Positions 56,817 through 64,000 of a stretch of DNA of 64,000 nt are shown here, piece by piece; the first letter of the stretch is position 1; each line of letters begins with the position of its first letter. The DNA comes from Rhodococcus spelaei (GTDB taxonomy: Bacteria > Actinomycetota > Actinomycetes > Mycobacteriales > Mycobacteriaceae), in contig NZ_VIGH01000004.1 in NCBI RefSeq assembly GCF_006704125.1, forward strand, positions 186,001 to 250,000, given 5' to 3'. The position numbers and the translations under genes were made by a program. A model generated the notes under the pieces. That model made no database searches. It was not told where the DNA came from and was given only the letters and a program-made list of their open reading frames with translations.

Positions 56817-56845
56817 TGTCGATCCACTGGCTTCCCCGTTCGACC
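56817..56845 (+). promoter_or_regulatory. Candidate ECF42 promoter
   Basis: TGTCGA at 56817-56822 and CGAC at 56841-56844, 18 bases apart, 52 bases before the DGPF gene. This resembles the -35/-10 pattern I recall for ECF42 sigma factors, which control DGPF genes. Confidence 0.45.
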
Positions 56846-56896
56846 TGTGGATGAGAGGGTCCGAGAGCGGATCCGGCCAACCCAGGGAGAAGAACC

Positions 56897-57319
56897 ATGA
56901 AGTACATGCTGATCATGCGCGCCACCGACGATGCCTTCGCGGGAATGATGGACGTCGACTTCGGCGAGATGCTCGAGACGATGGGCAGGTACAACGACGA
57001 GATGATCCGGGCCGGAGTGCTGGTCGCGGCGGAGGGCTTGGACCCCGACTCCGCCTCGGGCGTCGTGGTCGACCACTCCACCGAGCAGCCGGTGATCACT
57101 GACGGCCCGTACGGCGAGACCAAGGAGTTGTTCGGCGGGTTCTACATTCTCAACGTGGCGTCGAAGGAGGAGGCTGTCGAGTGGGCCAAACGGTCACCGG
57201 TCACGGGCGCGGGCTTCAAGACCGAGATTCGCCGGGTCACGACGATCGACGAGTTTCCCCAGGAGAACGAGTGGATCCAGAAGGAACGGACGTGGCGCGA
57301 GGCCACCGGCCAGCTCTGA
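56897..57319 (+). CDS. DGPF/YCII-related protein
   Basis: 140 residues, YCII alpha-beta barrel. Contains ITDGPYGETKELFGGFYIL, the DGPF motif with PY. GGGAG 8 bases before ATG 56897. Its stop is 5 bases before the sigma factor GTG. DGPF proteins are the standard partners and targets of ECF42 sigma factors; their activity is not known. Confidence 0.88.
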   Translation: MKYMLIMRATDDAFAGMMDVDFGEMLETMGRYNDEMIRAGVLVAAEGLDPDSASGVVVDHSTEQPVITDGPYGETKELFGGFYILNVASKEEAVEWAKRSPVTGAGFKTEIRRVTTIDEFPQENEWIQKERTWREATGQL

Positions 57320-57324
57320 GCGGA

Positions 57325-58614
57325 GTGACGGGCGACGGCCACACCGGGCGTGAGGCCGTCGCCGCCGTCTGGCGAATCGAGTCCGCGCGGATCGTCGGTG
57401 CGCTCGCGCGGTACACCGGCGACTTCGCGCTGGCCGAGGACCTGGCCCAGGAGGCGTTGGCCGAGGCCCTCGTGACCTGGCCACGTGACGGTGTGCCACG
57501 TAACCCCGCGGGGTGGCTGCTCACGGTCGGTCGGCGTCGCGCGATCGACGCGTTCCGTCGGCGGTCCGCCCTCGACGAGCGGTACGCCGCCCTCGCCCAC
57601 GGTCTGGGCGAGGGTGGTGTCGTCGCGGGGAGCGGCCCCGCCGATCCGCGGGACGCCGAGGACGTCTTGTGGGATCCGGACCAGATCGACGACGACGTGC
57701 TCGCGCTGATGTTCATCTCCTGCCATCCCGTTCTGTCCCGGGAGGCGCGGGTGGCGCTCACCCTGCGGGTGGTCGGCGGTCTGACCAGCGACGAGATCGC
57801 CAAGGCGTTCCTCGTCCCGACTGCGACCGTGCAGGCGCGGATCACGCGAGCGAAGAAGACCCTCGGGGCGGCCCGCGTACCGTTCGCGGTGCCGTCGGTG
57901 GAGGAGCGTTCCGAGCGGCTCGGCTCGGTGCTCAGCGTGATCTACCTGATCTTCACCGAGGGGTCCTCGGCAAGCTCGGGTGGCGACCTGATCCGCTTCG
58001 ATCTCGCGGGCGAGGCGCAGCGTCTCGCGCGGGTGCTGGCCGGGCTGGTGCCGAACGATCCCGAAGTCCACGGCCTGCTGGCGCTGCTCGAGCTGACCGC
58101 GGCGCGCTTCCCTGCCCGCACCGGGACGGACGGCGAGCCGGTCCTTCTGGAGCACCAGGACCGCCGCCGCTGGGACCGCGCCGCGATCCGCCGGGGGCGA
58201 GCCGCACTGGCCCGCGCGGAGCAAGCCGGCCGGGGCCTGGGCACCTACGGCCTGCAGGCGGCGATCGCCGAATGCCATGCCGTCGCGCCGTCGGTCGACG
58301 CGACGGACTGGGAGCGCGTGGTGCTGATCTACGAAGCGCTCGGCCGGCTCGCGCCGTCACCGGTGATCGGCCTCAACCGGGCGGTGGCGGTCTCGATGGC
58401 CCAGGGACCGGCGGCTGCGCTGCCGATCGTGGACGAACTGGTGGCCGCCGGTACGTTGTCGAACTCGCACCTGCTGCCGAGCGTTCGGGGGGAGCTGCTG
58501 GTCCGGCTGGGACGCGCAGACGACGCGCGGACGGAACTGCAGCTCGCCGTTCGGCTGTGCGGCAACGAGCGCGAGCGGGCGGTGCTGGAGCGCAAGCTCG
58601 CCGACCTCGGCTGA
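57325..58614 (+). CDS. ECF42-type RNA polymerase sigma factor
   Basis: 429 residues. Sigma-2 region: ARYTGDFALAEDLAQEALAEAL then PAGWLLTVGRRRAIDAFRR; sigma-4: GLTSDEIAKAFLVPTATVQARITRAKK. A long C-terminal helical extension (TPR-like, about 200 residues) replaces an anti-sigma factor in this group. GTG 57325 with GCGGA just before it. Transcribed with the DGPF gene. Confidence 0.9.
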   Translation: MTGDGHTGREAVAAVWRIESARIVGALARYTGDFALAEDLAQEALAEALVTWPRDGVPRNPAGWLLTVGRRRAIDAFRRRSALDERYAALAHGLGEGGVVAGSGPADPRDAEDVLWDPDQIDDDVLALMFISCHPVLSREARVALTLRVVGGLTSDEIAKAFLVPTATVQARITRAKKTLGAARVPFAVPSVEERSERLGSVLSVIYLIFTEGSSASSGGDLIRFDLAGEAQRLARVLAGLVPNDPEVHGLLALLELTAARFPARTGTDGEPVLLEHQDRRRWDRAAIRRGRAALARAEQAGRGLGTYGLQAAIAECHAVAPSVDATDWERVVLIYEALGRLAPSPVIGLNRAVAVSMAQGPAAALPIVDELVAAGTLSNSHLLPSVRGELLVRLGRADDARTELQLAVRLCGNERERAVLERKLADLG

Positions 58615-58652
58615 CGGCCCGGAGGGGCGGTGATTGCACTGCGTGGCAACCG

Positions 58653-59174
58653 TCAGACGTATCCGTCCGCCCGAGGTTGGAGCGCTCGGAGGTAGCGGTC
58701 CGTGATGCGACGCTGCACGATCCGGGCGATCGGGGAGCCCGCCCGCGACCACCACGTCGCCGGACGGGAGAACGCGGTGATCGCGAGCGTCACCGTGTCG
58801 TCGTCGTGCCACACGACGCAGAACCGCTCCTCGCCGCGTTCGGGATGCCCGGTCAGGGTGCCGTAGGCGAATCCTCGACGCCGCGCCTCGTCGACGACGT
58901 ACACGACCTCGCAGTGCGCAGTCAGATGCACCGGTCCGGCGCCGAGTCGCAACGTCACCCGGGCGCCGGTCTCCGCACGCGGGGTCGTCGCGGACACGCC
59001 GATTCCCGCGCGGCGGTGCATGTCCCAGCGCATCAGTCGCTCGGTGGCGTCACGGAACGCGGCCTCGCCCCGCCCGATCACGCAATCGCGCCGGACATGG
59101 TGGTACCCGGCGGGCAGTTCCGTTGCAGTGGCACCGATTTCGGCGTACGTCAGCTGTAGCGGTCGATCGTTCAC
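58653..59174 (-). CDS. DUF1990 family protein
   Basis: 173 residues. LPAGYHHVRRDCVIGRGEAAF, then MRWDMHRRAGIGV and GFAYGTLTGHPERGEERFCV, the family hallmarks; the last is a GTLxGHPExGEE motif. Related to plant-like lipid-binding folds; function unknown. GTG 59174 with GAGGGGG upstream. It converges on the sigma factor gene. Confidence 0.85.
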   Translation of the reverse strand: MNDRPLQLTYAEIGATATELPAGYHHVRRDCVIGRGEAAFRDATERLMRWDMHRRAGIGVSATTPRAETGARVTLRLGAGPVHLTAHCEVVYVVDEARRRGFAYGTLTGHPERGEERFCVVWHDDDTVTLAITAFSRPATWWSRAGSPIARIVQRRITDRYLRALQPRADGYV

Positions 59175-59502
59175 GGGCGGTGCCCCCCTCTCGCCGGGTG
59201 TCGCGGCATGGTGGTGACGTCGAGGGTAGACCCGCCGGGCGGATCGGGCCGGTAGCCGAGACGGGCGAGGTCCGCGCTCTGGAACGGGGCGTCGATGCGG
59301 CTCGAGCCCGCATCGACTCGGGACTAGTCTGGACACGAGGTCGGGACCGCGTCCTCAGGAGGTCGTGATGATCTGTGACCCGGTGTGCTTCTACCCGCTC
59401 GATCGGCCGTGGGCGTGGCCGTTCTGGCGCGTACTGTTCCCCGGACTGTTCCCGTCGTCAGGCATCTGGCCCTGGTGATCGACCGAGTCCGACCATCTGA
59501 CC
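59175..59502. other. 328-base region between DUF1990 and isomerase genes
   Basis: Holds the DUF1990 promoter side and the small ORF at 59368-59478. Nothing else recognised. Confidence 0.4.
59368..59478 (+). CDS. Possible 36-residue small protein
   Basis: MICDPVCFYPLDRPWAWPFW is the first part of a 36-residue peptide with five tryptophans and several Pro/Phe, ending GIWPW. A perfect AGGAGG (59357-59362) lies 5 bases before the ATG. It lies in a gap between two minus-strand genes with a TAGTCT-like -10 at 59325. Aromatic-rich and hydrophobic: could be membrane-associated or a leader peptide. Unsupported by homology. Confidence 0.45.
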   Translation: MICDPVCFYPLDRPWAWPFWRVLFPGLFPSSGIWPW

Positions 59503-60219
59503 TCAGAGCCAGCGCGGCGGCGCCTCGTCCGCGCCGGTCGTAAGTCCGATGCCGCCGCGTCCGGCGGCCCAGCGCACGACCGACGCGAGCGGACCGCTCA
59601 CCCGTGCCGCGGTCGCGGAATCCTCCTGCACGGCACAGGGTGTGAGGCCGTCGACCTCGAGCACGATCCCCGCACCGAGGTCCTTCTTGCGCCACATCCC
59701 GACGATGTCGTCGAGCAGCGACTCGAGAACCACGGTCGGGAAGTCCCCGAAGCGACCCCCCTCGCCGAGGTCGACGGCGTGGATCCACACCTCGCGGGTG
59801 CGCATCCACGCCGTCTCGGCGGCGGGGACGATCCGGCCCTGCGCGGTACGCACCTGCGCGGACCACGCCGACGGCGGCAGGTTCCGCCACTTCTCGTCGA
59901 GCCGGGCAACGGTGTGTGTGAACAGGTTTCGCAGGGCCGCCGCGTTGAGCGTGGCACCCTCGTCGATCTCGTGTGCCCGCTGCTCGGTGGAGGCGTACAT
60001 CGGCGTCTCGACGCCGGTCGCCGCCCAGTCCAGCAACCGGCACAGCGCGGCCGCGTTATACCCGACGTGCGCGACCAGGTGCCTGCGCGTCCACCCGGCG
60101 AGCAGGGTGTCGCCGTCGAGTTCGTCGTCGGTCAGCTCGGCGAGATGCTGCGCGAAGTACGCGGTACCGCGCCGCGCGACCAGCAGCCGCTCGGACAGGT
60201 CGAGATCGTTGAAACCCAC
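59503..60219 (-). CDS. Mycothiol-dependent maleylpyruvate isomerase-family protein
   Basis: 238 residues, DinB-like four-helix bundle with the metal-binding HLVAHVGYNAAAL near 47-59 and REVWIHAVDLG near 145, then the MDMPI C-terminal domain. Isomerises maleylpyruvate to fumarylpyruvate in gentisate breakdown, with mycothiol. Full length, but the gentisate dioxygenase and hydrolase genes that normally precede it survive only as the relic at 60231-60490. Confidence 0.88.
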   Translation of the reverse strand: MGFNDLDLSERLLVARRGTAYFAQHLAELTDDELDGDTLLAGWTRRHLVAHVGYNAAALCRLLDWAATGVETPMYASTEQRAHEIDEGATLNAAALRNLFTHTVARLDEKWRNLPPSAWSAQVRTAQGRIVPAAETAWMRTREVWIHAVDLGEGGRFGDFPTVVLESLLDDIVGMWRKKDLGAGIVLEVDGLTPCAVQEDSATAARVSGPLASVVRWAAGRGGIGLTTGADEAPPRWL

Positions 60220-60230
60220 TGTGCGGTCCT

Positions 60231-60490
60231 TTACTTGACGATCGTCTTGTTGCGCACCGAGCCCGCGATGTACGCGCCGGCGTCGGCCTCGGACACCTGA
60301 TGGGCCTGCTTGTCGATCACGACCGCCAACTCTGCCTCCCAGTCCCGCTGCCCGGAGGTGCGGTGCAAGTGCAGGCGCTCGACGATCGGATCATCAGAGA
60401 AGGCGAAGAGGTCCACCCGGACTCGGCGCCCTGGGACCACTCGACCAACGACGGCACAACGATCATGTCACCCTTGCCGACAGTGTGATC
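60231..60490 (-). pseudogene. Fused relic of gentisate 1,2-dioxygenase and fumarylpyruvate hydrolase
   Basis: Reading the minus strand from about 60480: GKGDMIVVPSLVEWSQGAES, as at the cupin C-terminus of gentisate dioxygenase. One base is missing near 60420; the next frame continues VDLFAFSDDPIVERLHLHRT, the end of that enzyme. It then runs directly into DWEAELAVVIDKQAHQVSEA, which is FAH-hydrolase sequence, cut off at SVRNKTIVK-TAA. Eleven bases later the intact isomerase starts. Confidence 0.65.
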
Positions 60491-60512
60491 GGCGGCCGCC
60501 TACCCTGGGGAC

Positions 60513-61061
60513 ATGGCCGAGCTCCCGGGTACGCGCATCGGGACGTTCGAGCGCGAACAGGCGGTCGAACTCCTGACACGGCACCTCGGCGAAGGGCGGT
60601 TGACCCTCGCCGAGTTCGGCGACCGCTGCGCGCTGGTGGAATCGGCCCGTACCAACCGTGATCTCGCGGTGCTGTTCTCGGATCTACCCGACGTGACTGC
60701 GCAGTCGGGGCGTCGACGATTGCTCTGGCTGCTCGTCCCGGTCCTGCTGGTCGGTCTCTACCTCGGGCTCGCCGCGGCCGACCTGACCATGTGGTTCATG
60801 CCCGCTGCGCTGGTGGTAGTGGTCGGTGCCGGTGTGCTTCGCCTCGGTACACGTCGCCGGCGACCGGCCCGTCCCGGATTCCTCGCCACCGAGGACGTCG
60901 TCCCGGCGACCGTCGCAGCTGCGCCGCGACGCAACTTCGCCCTGATTCCGTACGCACTGGTCCTGATGGCCCCGGCACTGATGCTCAGGCTGCCGATCGT
61001 CGTGCTCGCCGCCGTCGGATTCCTGATCTTCGCGGTCGTCCAGGCCGTCGACAACGGCTGA
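60513..61061 (+). CDS. DUF1707-domain membrane protein
   Basis: 182 residues. N-terminal DUF1707 domain (FEREQAVELLTRHLGEGRLT, LAEFGDR) then two or four membrane helices (LLWLLVPVLLVGLYLGL, AALVVVVGAGVL, FALIPYALVLMAPAL). Common in actinobacteria as a putative membrane regulator. ATG 60513. Confidence 0.85.
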   Translation: MAELPGTRIGTFEREQAVELLTRHLGEGRLTLAEFGDRCALVESARTNRDLAVLFSDLPDVTAQSGRRRLLWLLVPVLLVGLYLGLAAADLTMWFMPAALVVVVGAGVLRLGTRRRRPARPGFLATEDVVPATVAAAPRRNFALIPYALVLMAPALMLRLPIVVLAAVGFLIFAVVQAVDNG

Positions 61062-61076
61062 CACCTACACCTACAG

Positions 61077-61114
61077 CTCGGGCGCTGTGACCGGAACCGG
61101 TCACAGCGCCCGAG
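61077..61114. terminator. 18-bp perfect hairpin between DUF1707 and hsaF
   Basis: Arms 61077-61094 and 61097-61114 fully complementary with AA between. Convergent stops at 61061 and 61127. Confidence 0.85.
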
Positions 61115-61126
61115 TGGTGCCTGAGG

Positions 61127-62158
61127 TCAGGCGCTTGCGGCCTCGCGCTCCGCGACGATGGTCAGCGCGATGTCGATGAGCATGTCCTCCTGGCCACCGA
61201 CGAGGCGGCGCTTACCGGCCTCGAGCAGCAGGGTGCGCACGTCGACGCCGTAGCGCTCCGACTGGATCTCCGCGTGGCGCAGGAAGCTCGAGTACACGCC
61301 GGCGTAGCCCAGGGTGAGGGTCTCACGGTCGACGCGGACAGGCCGGTCCTGCAGCGGGCGGACGATGTCGTCGGCGGCATCCTGCAGCTTGAAGACGTCG
61401 CAGCCGTGCTTCCACTCGTACAGATCGGCAACCGCGATGAACGGCTCGATCGGGCAGTTGCCCGCGCCGGCGCCGTGTCCGGCCAGCGACGCGTCGACGC
61501 GGTAGACGCCTTCCTCGACGGCGACGACGCTGTTGGCCACCGACAGCGAGAGGTTCTCGTGGGCGTGGATGCCGATCTCGGTGCCCTCGTTCAGGACGTC
61601 CTTGTAGGCACGGACGCGGTCACGGACCCCGCCCATGGTCAGGCGTCCGCCCGAGTCGGTGACGTAGACACAGTGCGCGCCATACGATTCCATCAGCTTG
61701 GCCTGCTTGGCGAGCTCCTCGGCGGGCGCCATGTGGCTCATCATCAGGAAGCCGGAGACGTCCATGCCGATCTCGCGGGCGGTCTCGATGTGCTGCGCGG
61801 AGACGTCGGCCTCGGTGCAGTGCGTGGCGATGCGCACCGACCGCACGCCGAGCTTGTAGGCGTGCTTGAGCTCCTCGATGGTGCCGACGCCGGGCAGGAG
61901 CAGGGTGGTCAACCGGGCGTGCTCGAGCACCTCGGCGGCCGCCTCGATCCACTCCCAGTCGGTGTTCGAGCCCGGGCCGTAGTTCACGGAACCGCCGGCC
62001 AGGCCGTCACCGTGGGCGACCTCGATGGCGTCGACTCCGGCGTCGTCGAGGGCCTTGACGATCCGCTTGACGTTGTCCGTCGAAATCCGGTGACGCACCG
62101 CGTGCATGCCGTCACGGAGGGTGACGTCCTGGACGAAGATGGTGGGGTTGGTGCTCAT
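61127..62158 (-). CDS. hsaF: 4-hydroxy-2-oxoacid aldolase (HsaF/BphI)
   Basis: 343 residues. DRE-TIM aldolase with [13 protein letters not shown] near 13-25 and the [10 protein letters not shown] metal motif near 195-204. Splits 4-hydroxy-2-oxohexanoate (or -valerate) into pyruvate and an aldehyde, channelled to HsaG. ATG 62158 overlaps the hsaG stop (ATGA). Order hsaE-hsaG-hsaF is that of mycobacteria. Confidence 0.93.
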   Translation of the reverse strand: MSTNPTIFVQDVTLRDGMHAVRHRISTDNVKRIVKALDDAGVDAIEVAHGDGLAGGSVNYGPGSNTDWEWIEAAAEVLEHARLTTLLLPGVGTIEELKHAYKLGVRSVRIATHCTEADVSAQHIETAREIGMDVSGFLMMSHMAPAEELAKQAKLMESYGAHCVYVTDSGGRLTMGGVRDRVRAYKDVLNEGTEIGIHAHENLSLSVANSVVAVEEGVYRVDASLAGHGAGAGNCPIEPFIAVADLYEWKHGCDVFKLQDAADDIVRPLQDRPVRVDRETLTLGYAGVYSSFLRHAEIQSERYGVDVRTLLLEAGKRRLVGGQEDMLIDIALTIVAEREAASA

Positions 62159-63099
62159 CGGGTGGCTTCCTTCTTCTGGGCGATCCGCTCCGCGATCTGC
62201 TGTCCTGCCGAGGTCATGATGTCGAGGTTGCCGGCGTAGGCGGGCAGGTAGTGGCCCGCGCCCTCGACCTCGAGGAAGATCGACACCTGGTGCGTCGGGC
62301 GGTTGCCGTCGACGAGCAGGGTCTCGACCGGCTGGTCGGCCGGAATCTCGGTGATCTGCACCTGCTGCTTGAGGCGGTAGCCGGGCACGTAGGCGGAGAC
62401 GTCGCCGACCATCTTCTCGATGGACTGGCGGATCTCGTCGTGGGTGGCCGGGTCCGGGGCGTCGACCAGGCAGAAGACCGTGTCACGCATGATCAGCGGC
62501 GGCTCGGCCGGGTTGAGGATGATGATCGCCTTGCCGCGCTTGGCGCCGCCGACCGACACGATCGCCGCCGAGGTGGTCTCGGTGAACTCGTCGATGTTCG
62601 CGCGGGTGCCCGGACCGGCCGACTTCGACGCGATGGACGCGACGATCTCGGCATACGCCACCGGCACGACGCGGGAGACGGCCGCGACCATCGGGATGGT
62701 GGCCTGGCCACCACAGGTGACCATGTTGACGTTCGGGGCGTCGAGGTGGTCGTCACCGTTGACCGCGGGGATCACGTACGGGCCGATGGCGGCCGGCGTC
62801 AGATCGATCATCCGCTTGCCGAACGCCTGCAGACGTTCGTTGTTGACGACGTGCGCCTTCGCCGACGTGGCGTCGAAGACGATCTCGATCTCGTCGAAGT
62901 TCGGCAACTTCACCAGACCCTCGACGCCTTCGGCGGTGATCGGCACGCCCAGGGCGGCGGCCCGCGCAAGACCGTCCGAGGCGGGGTCGATGCCGACCAT
63001 TGCACCCATCTCCAGGTGCTCCGAGTGGTTCAGCACCTTGATCATCAGGTCGGTGCCGATGTTGCCGGATCCGATGATCGCGACCTTGACTTTGCTCAT
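62155..63099 (-). CDS. hsaG: Acylating acetaldehyde/propanal dehydrogenase (HsaG/BphJ)
   Basis: 314 residues. NAD motif [14 protein letters not shown] at the N-terminus; active-site Cys in [11 protein letters not shown] near 127; [16 protein letters not shown]. Oxidises the aldehyde from HsaF to its CoA ester. ATG 63099 overlaps the hsaE stop by 4 bases. Which aldehyde (acetaldehyde or propanal) cannot be read from sequence; the KstR site elsewhere favours the sterol type. Confidence 0.93.
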   Translation of the reverse strand: MSKVKVAIIGSGNIGTDLMIKVLNHSEHLEMGAMVGIDPASDGLARAAALGVPITAEGVEGLVKLPNFDEIEIVFDATSAKAHVVNNERLQAFGKRMIDLTPAAIGPYVIPAVNGDDHLDAPNVNMVTCGGQATIPMVAAVSRVVPVAYAEIVASIASKSAGPGTRANIDEFTETTSAAIVSVGGAKRGKAIIILNPAEPPLIMRDTVFCLVDAPDPATHDEIRQSIEKMVGDVSAYVPGYRLKQQVQITEIPADQPVETLLVDGNRPTHQVSIFLEVEGAGHYLPAYAGNLDIMTSAGQQIAERIAQKKEATR

Positions 63100-63920
63100 G
63101 CGTTCTCTCCTTCCGTGAAATGTGCTGTCACGGAACCGAGTCCGGACACTGTGACGACGACGGTGTCGCCGGACGAAACGGGTGCCATCGGGCCGAGGGC
63201 GCCAGAGAGGATCACCTGACCGGCGCGCAGCGGCTGGCCGAGCTCGCGCGCGGTCTGCGCGAGCCACACCACGGCCGCGATCGGGTCGCCCAGGCAGGCG
63301 GCGCCGTTGCCGGAGGAGACCTCCGTGCCGTTGACGCTCATCGACATGGTCACCTCGACCGGCTCGACCTCGTCGAGGGTGCGGCGCTCGGTGCCCAGTA
63401 CGTACACGCCCGACGAGGCGTTGTCGGCGACGGTGTCGCCGAACCGGATGTCCCAGTCGGTGATCCGGCTGTCGCAGATCTCCAGGGAGGCGACGGCGTA
63501 GTCGATCGCGCCGCGGACCTGCGCCGCGTCCAGGGGGCCGTCGACGAGATCCGCGCCGAGCACGAAGCCGACCTCACCCTCGATCTTCGGCTGGATCAGT
63601 CGGCTCATCGGGATGTCGCTGCCGTCGGCGAACTCCATCTCGTCGAACAGCACGCCGAGGTCGGGCTGGCCGACGCCGAGCTGCTCCTGGACGGCCTTCG
63701 AGGTCAGACCGATCTTGCGGCCGACCACCCGGGCGCCGGCCCGCACCCGCAGATCGTTGAAACGCTGCTGGACCGCGTAGGCGGCCTCGAGGTTGTCTGC
63801 GCCGATCAGTTCCCGGATCGGCGCGCACGGCACACCGGCCGCGGCGGCGGCCGCGAGGCGGTCCGCGGCGGCGGCGACGGCGGACTCGCTCGCTGCGATG
63901 GAGTTCGTGGGCTGGCTCAT
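63096..63920 (-). CDS. hsaE: 2-hydroxypenta/hexa-2,4-dienoate hydratase (HsaE/MhpD)
   Basis: 274 residues, FAH-fold hydratase. [22 protein letters not shown] near 66-87 and [11 protein letters not shown] near 115-125 hold the metal-binding glutamates. Adds water to the dienoate from meta-cleavage, giving the HsaF substrate. ATG 63920. First gene of the hsaE-hsaG-hsaF operon. Confidence 0.93.
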   Translation of the reverse strand: MSQPTNSIAASESAVAAAADRLAAAAAAGVPCAPIRELIGADNLEAAYAVQQRFNDLRVRAGARVVGRKIGLTSKAVQEQLGVGQPDLGVLFDEMEFADGSDIPMSRLIQPKIEGEVGFVLGADLVDGPLDAAQVRGAIDYAVASLEICDSRITDWDIRFGDTVADNASSGVYVLGTERRTLDEVEPVEVTMSMSVNGTEVSSGNGAACLGDPIAAVVWLAQTARELGQPLRAGQVILSGALGPMAPVSSGDTVVVTVSGLGSVTAHFTEGENA

Positions 63921-64000
63921 GACCCCTACTGTTACGGGATTCGGACGCCTGATCCAGGTAGTTGTCTCACTCAGCGATACGCTCGAACGATGACGGGCGC
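63921..64000. promoter_or_regulatory. Upstream region of hsaE and possible start of a divergent gene
   Basis: 80 bases with no KstR-type AACnnGTT. ATGACGGGCGC at 63990 could start a plus-strand gene; in mycobacteria the ketosteroid dehydrogenase kstD is divergent from hsaE, so it may be that. Only 11 bases are visible, so no call is made. Confidence 0.3.

Noticed and set aside
63921-64000. KstR operator in front of hsaE
   Set aside because: No AACnnGTT element is present in the visible 80 bases; it may lie beyond the window or the promoter may differ.

Overview
The window is GC-rich (roughly 70 percent) and packed with genes that have actinobacterial, mycolate-type features. These include an AftD arabinofuranosyltransferase, FabG4/HtdX/FadA2/FadE5 homologues, Hsa-type sterol catabolism genes, mycothiol-dependent enzymes, an LpqI-type lipoprotein and an ECF42 sigma factor. 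The best guess is a Rhodococcus or close relative (Prescottella/Nocardiaceae). No rRNA, tRNA, CRISPR array, transposase or prophage gene was seen. Family names come from my own reading of the translations; no search was run.

Layout. 1-2.3 kb: end of cysK, cysE, and a cation-efflux gene facing back. 2.4-6 kb: a small secreted protein, then a minus-strand operon (phosphotransferase-fold protein, aldehyde dehydrogenase) behind a KstR-type sterol operator. 6-12.2 kb: a ROK kinase, then a cell-envelope block (methyltransferase / glycosyltransferase divergent pair, a large membrane protein, a flippase). 12.2-17.1 kb: a Mut7-C protein and an AraC regulator-glyoxalase-glyoxalase-UvrA-like cassette. 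17.2-24.3 kb: DUF3068 protein, acyltransferase, aftD and a DUF2613 peptide. 24.4-32.9 kb: isochorismate synthase, UspA, LpqI/NagZ, a TetR regulator, htdX-fabG4 divergent from fadA2, and an aldo/keto reductase.

33-43 kb: a secreted GH19-type hydrolase, a VanW-domain protein, an MpaB-type oxygenase, a GYD protein, a frameshifted DUF222/HNH gene, a flavodoxin and fadE5. 43-51.6 kb: a methyltransferase, a second aldo/keto reductase, a DUF4185 secreted protein, a FabH-type synthase, two tandem secreted Ig-like repeat proteins and a cold-shock protein. 51.8-56.4 kb: a two-domain alpha-beta-barrel protein, then an ABC-2 exporter (permease, two ATPases) ending in its TetR regulator. 56.4-61 kb: an arylsulfatase relic, a DGPF protein plus ECF42 sigma factor, DUF1990, a 36-residue small ORF, an orphan maleylpyruvate isomerase beside a gentisate-pathway relic, and a DUF1707 membrane protein. 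61.1-63.9 kb: the hsaE-hsaG-hsaF operon.

How it fits together. The order aldehyde dehydrogenase, methyltransferase/glycosyltransferase, membrane protein, DUF3068, acyltransferase, aftD, DUF2613, lpqI, tetR, htdX, fabG4, fadA2, fadE5 matches, from memory, Rv0223c to Rv0244c of Mycobacterium tuberculosis. It is an ancestral envelope and lipid locus with local insertions. Several regulatory sites can be read directly: a KstR-like operator, one palindrome shared by the Rv0238-type tetR and the fabG4/fadA2 intergenic region, and operators in front of the ABC exporter and the MpaB gene. Many convergent gene pairs are separated by long perfect hairpins, and several short palindromic elements lie inside genes, one of which breaks a reading frame.
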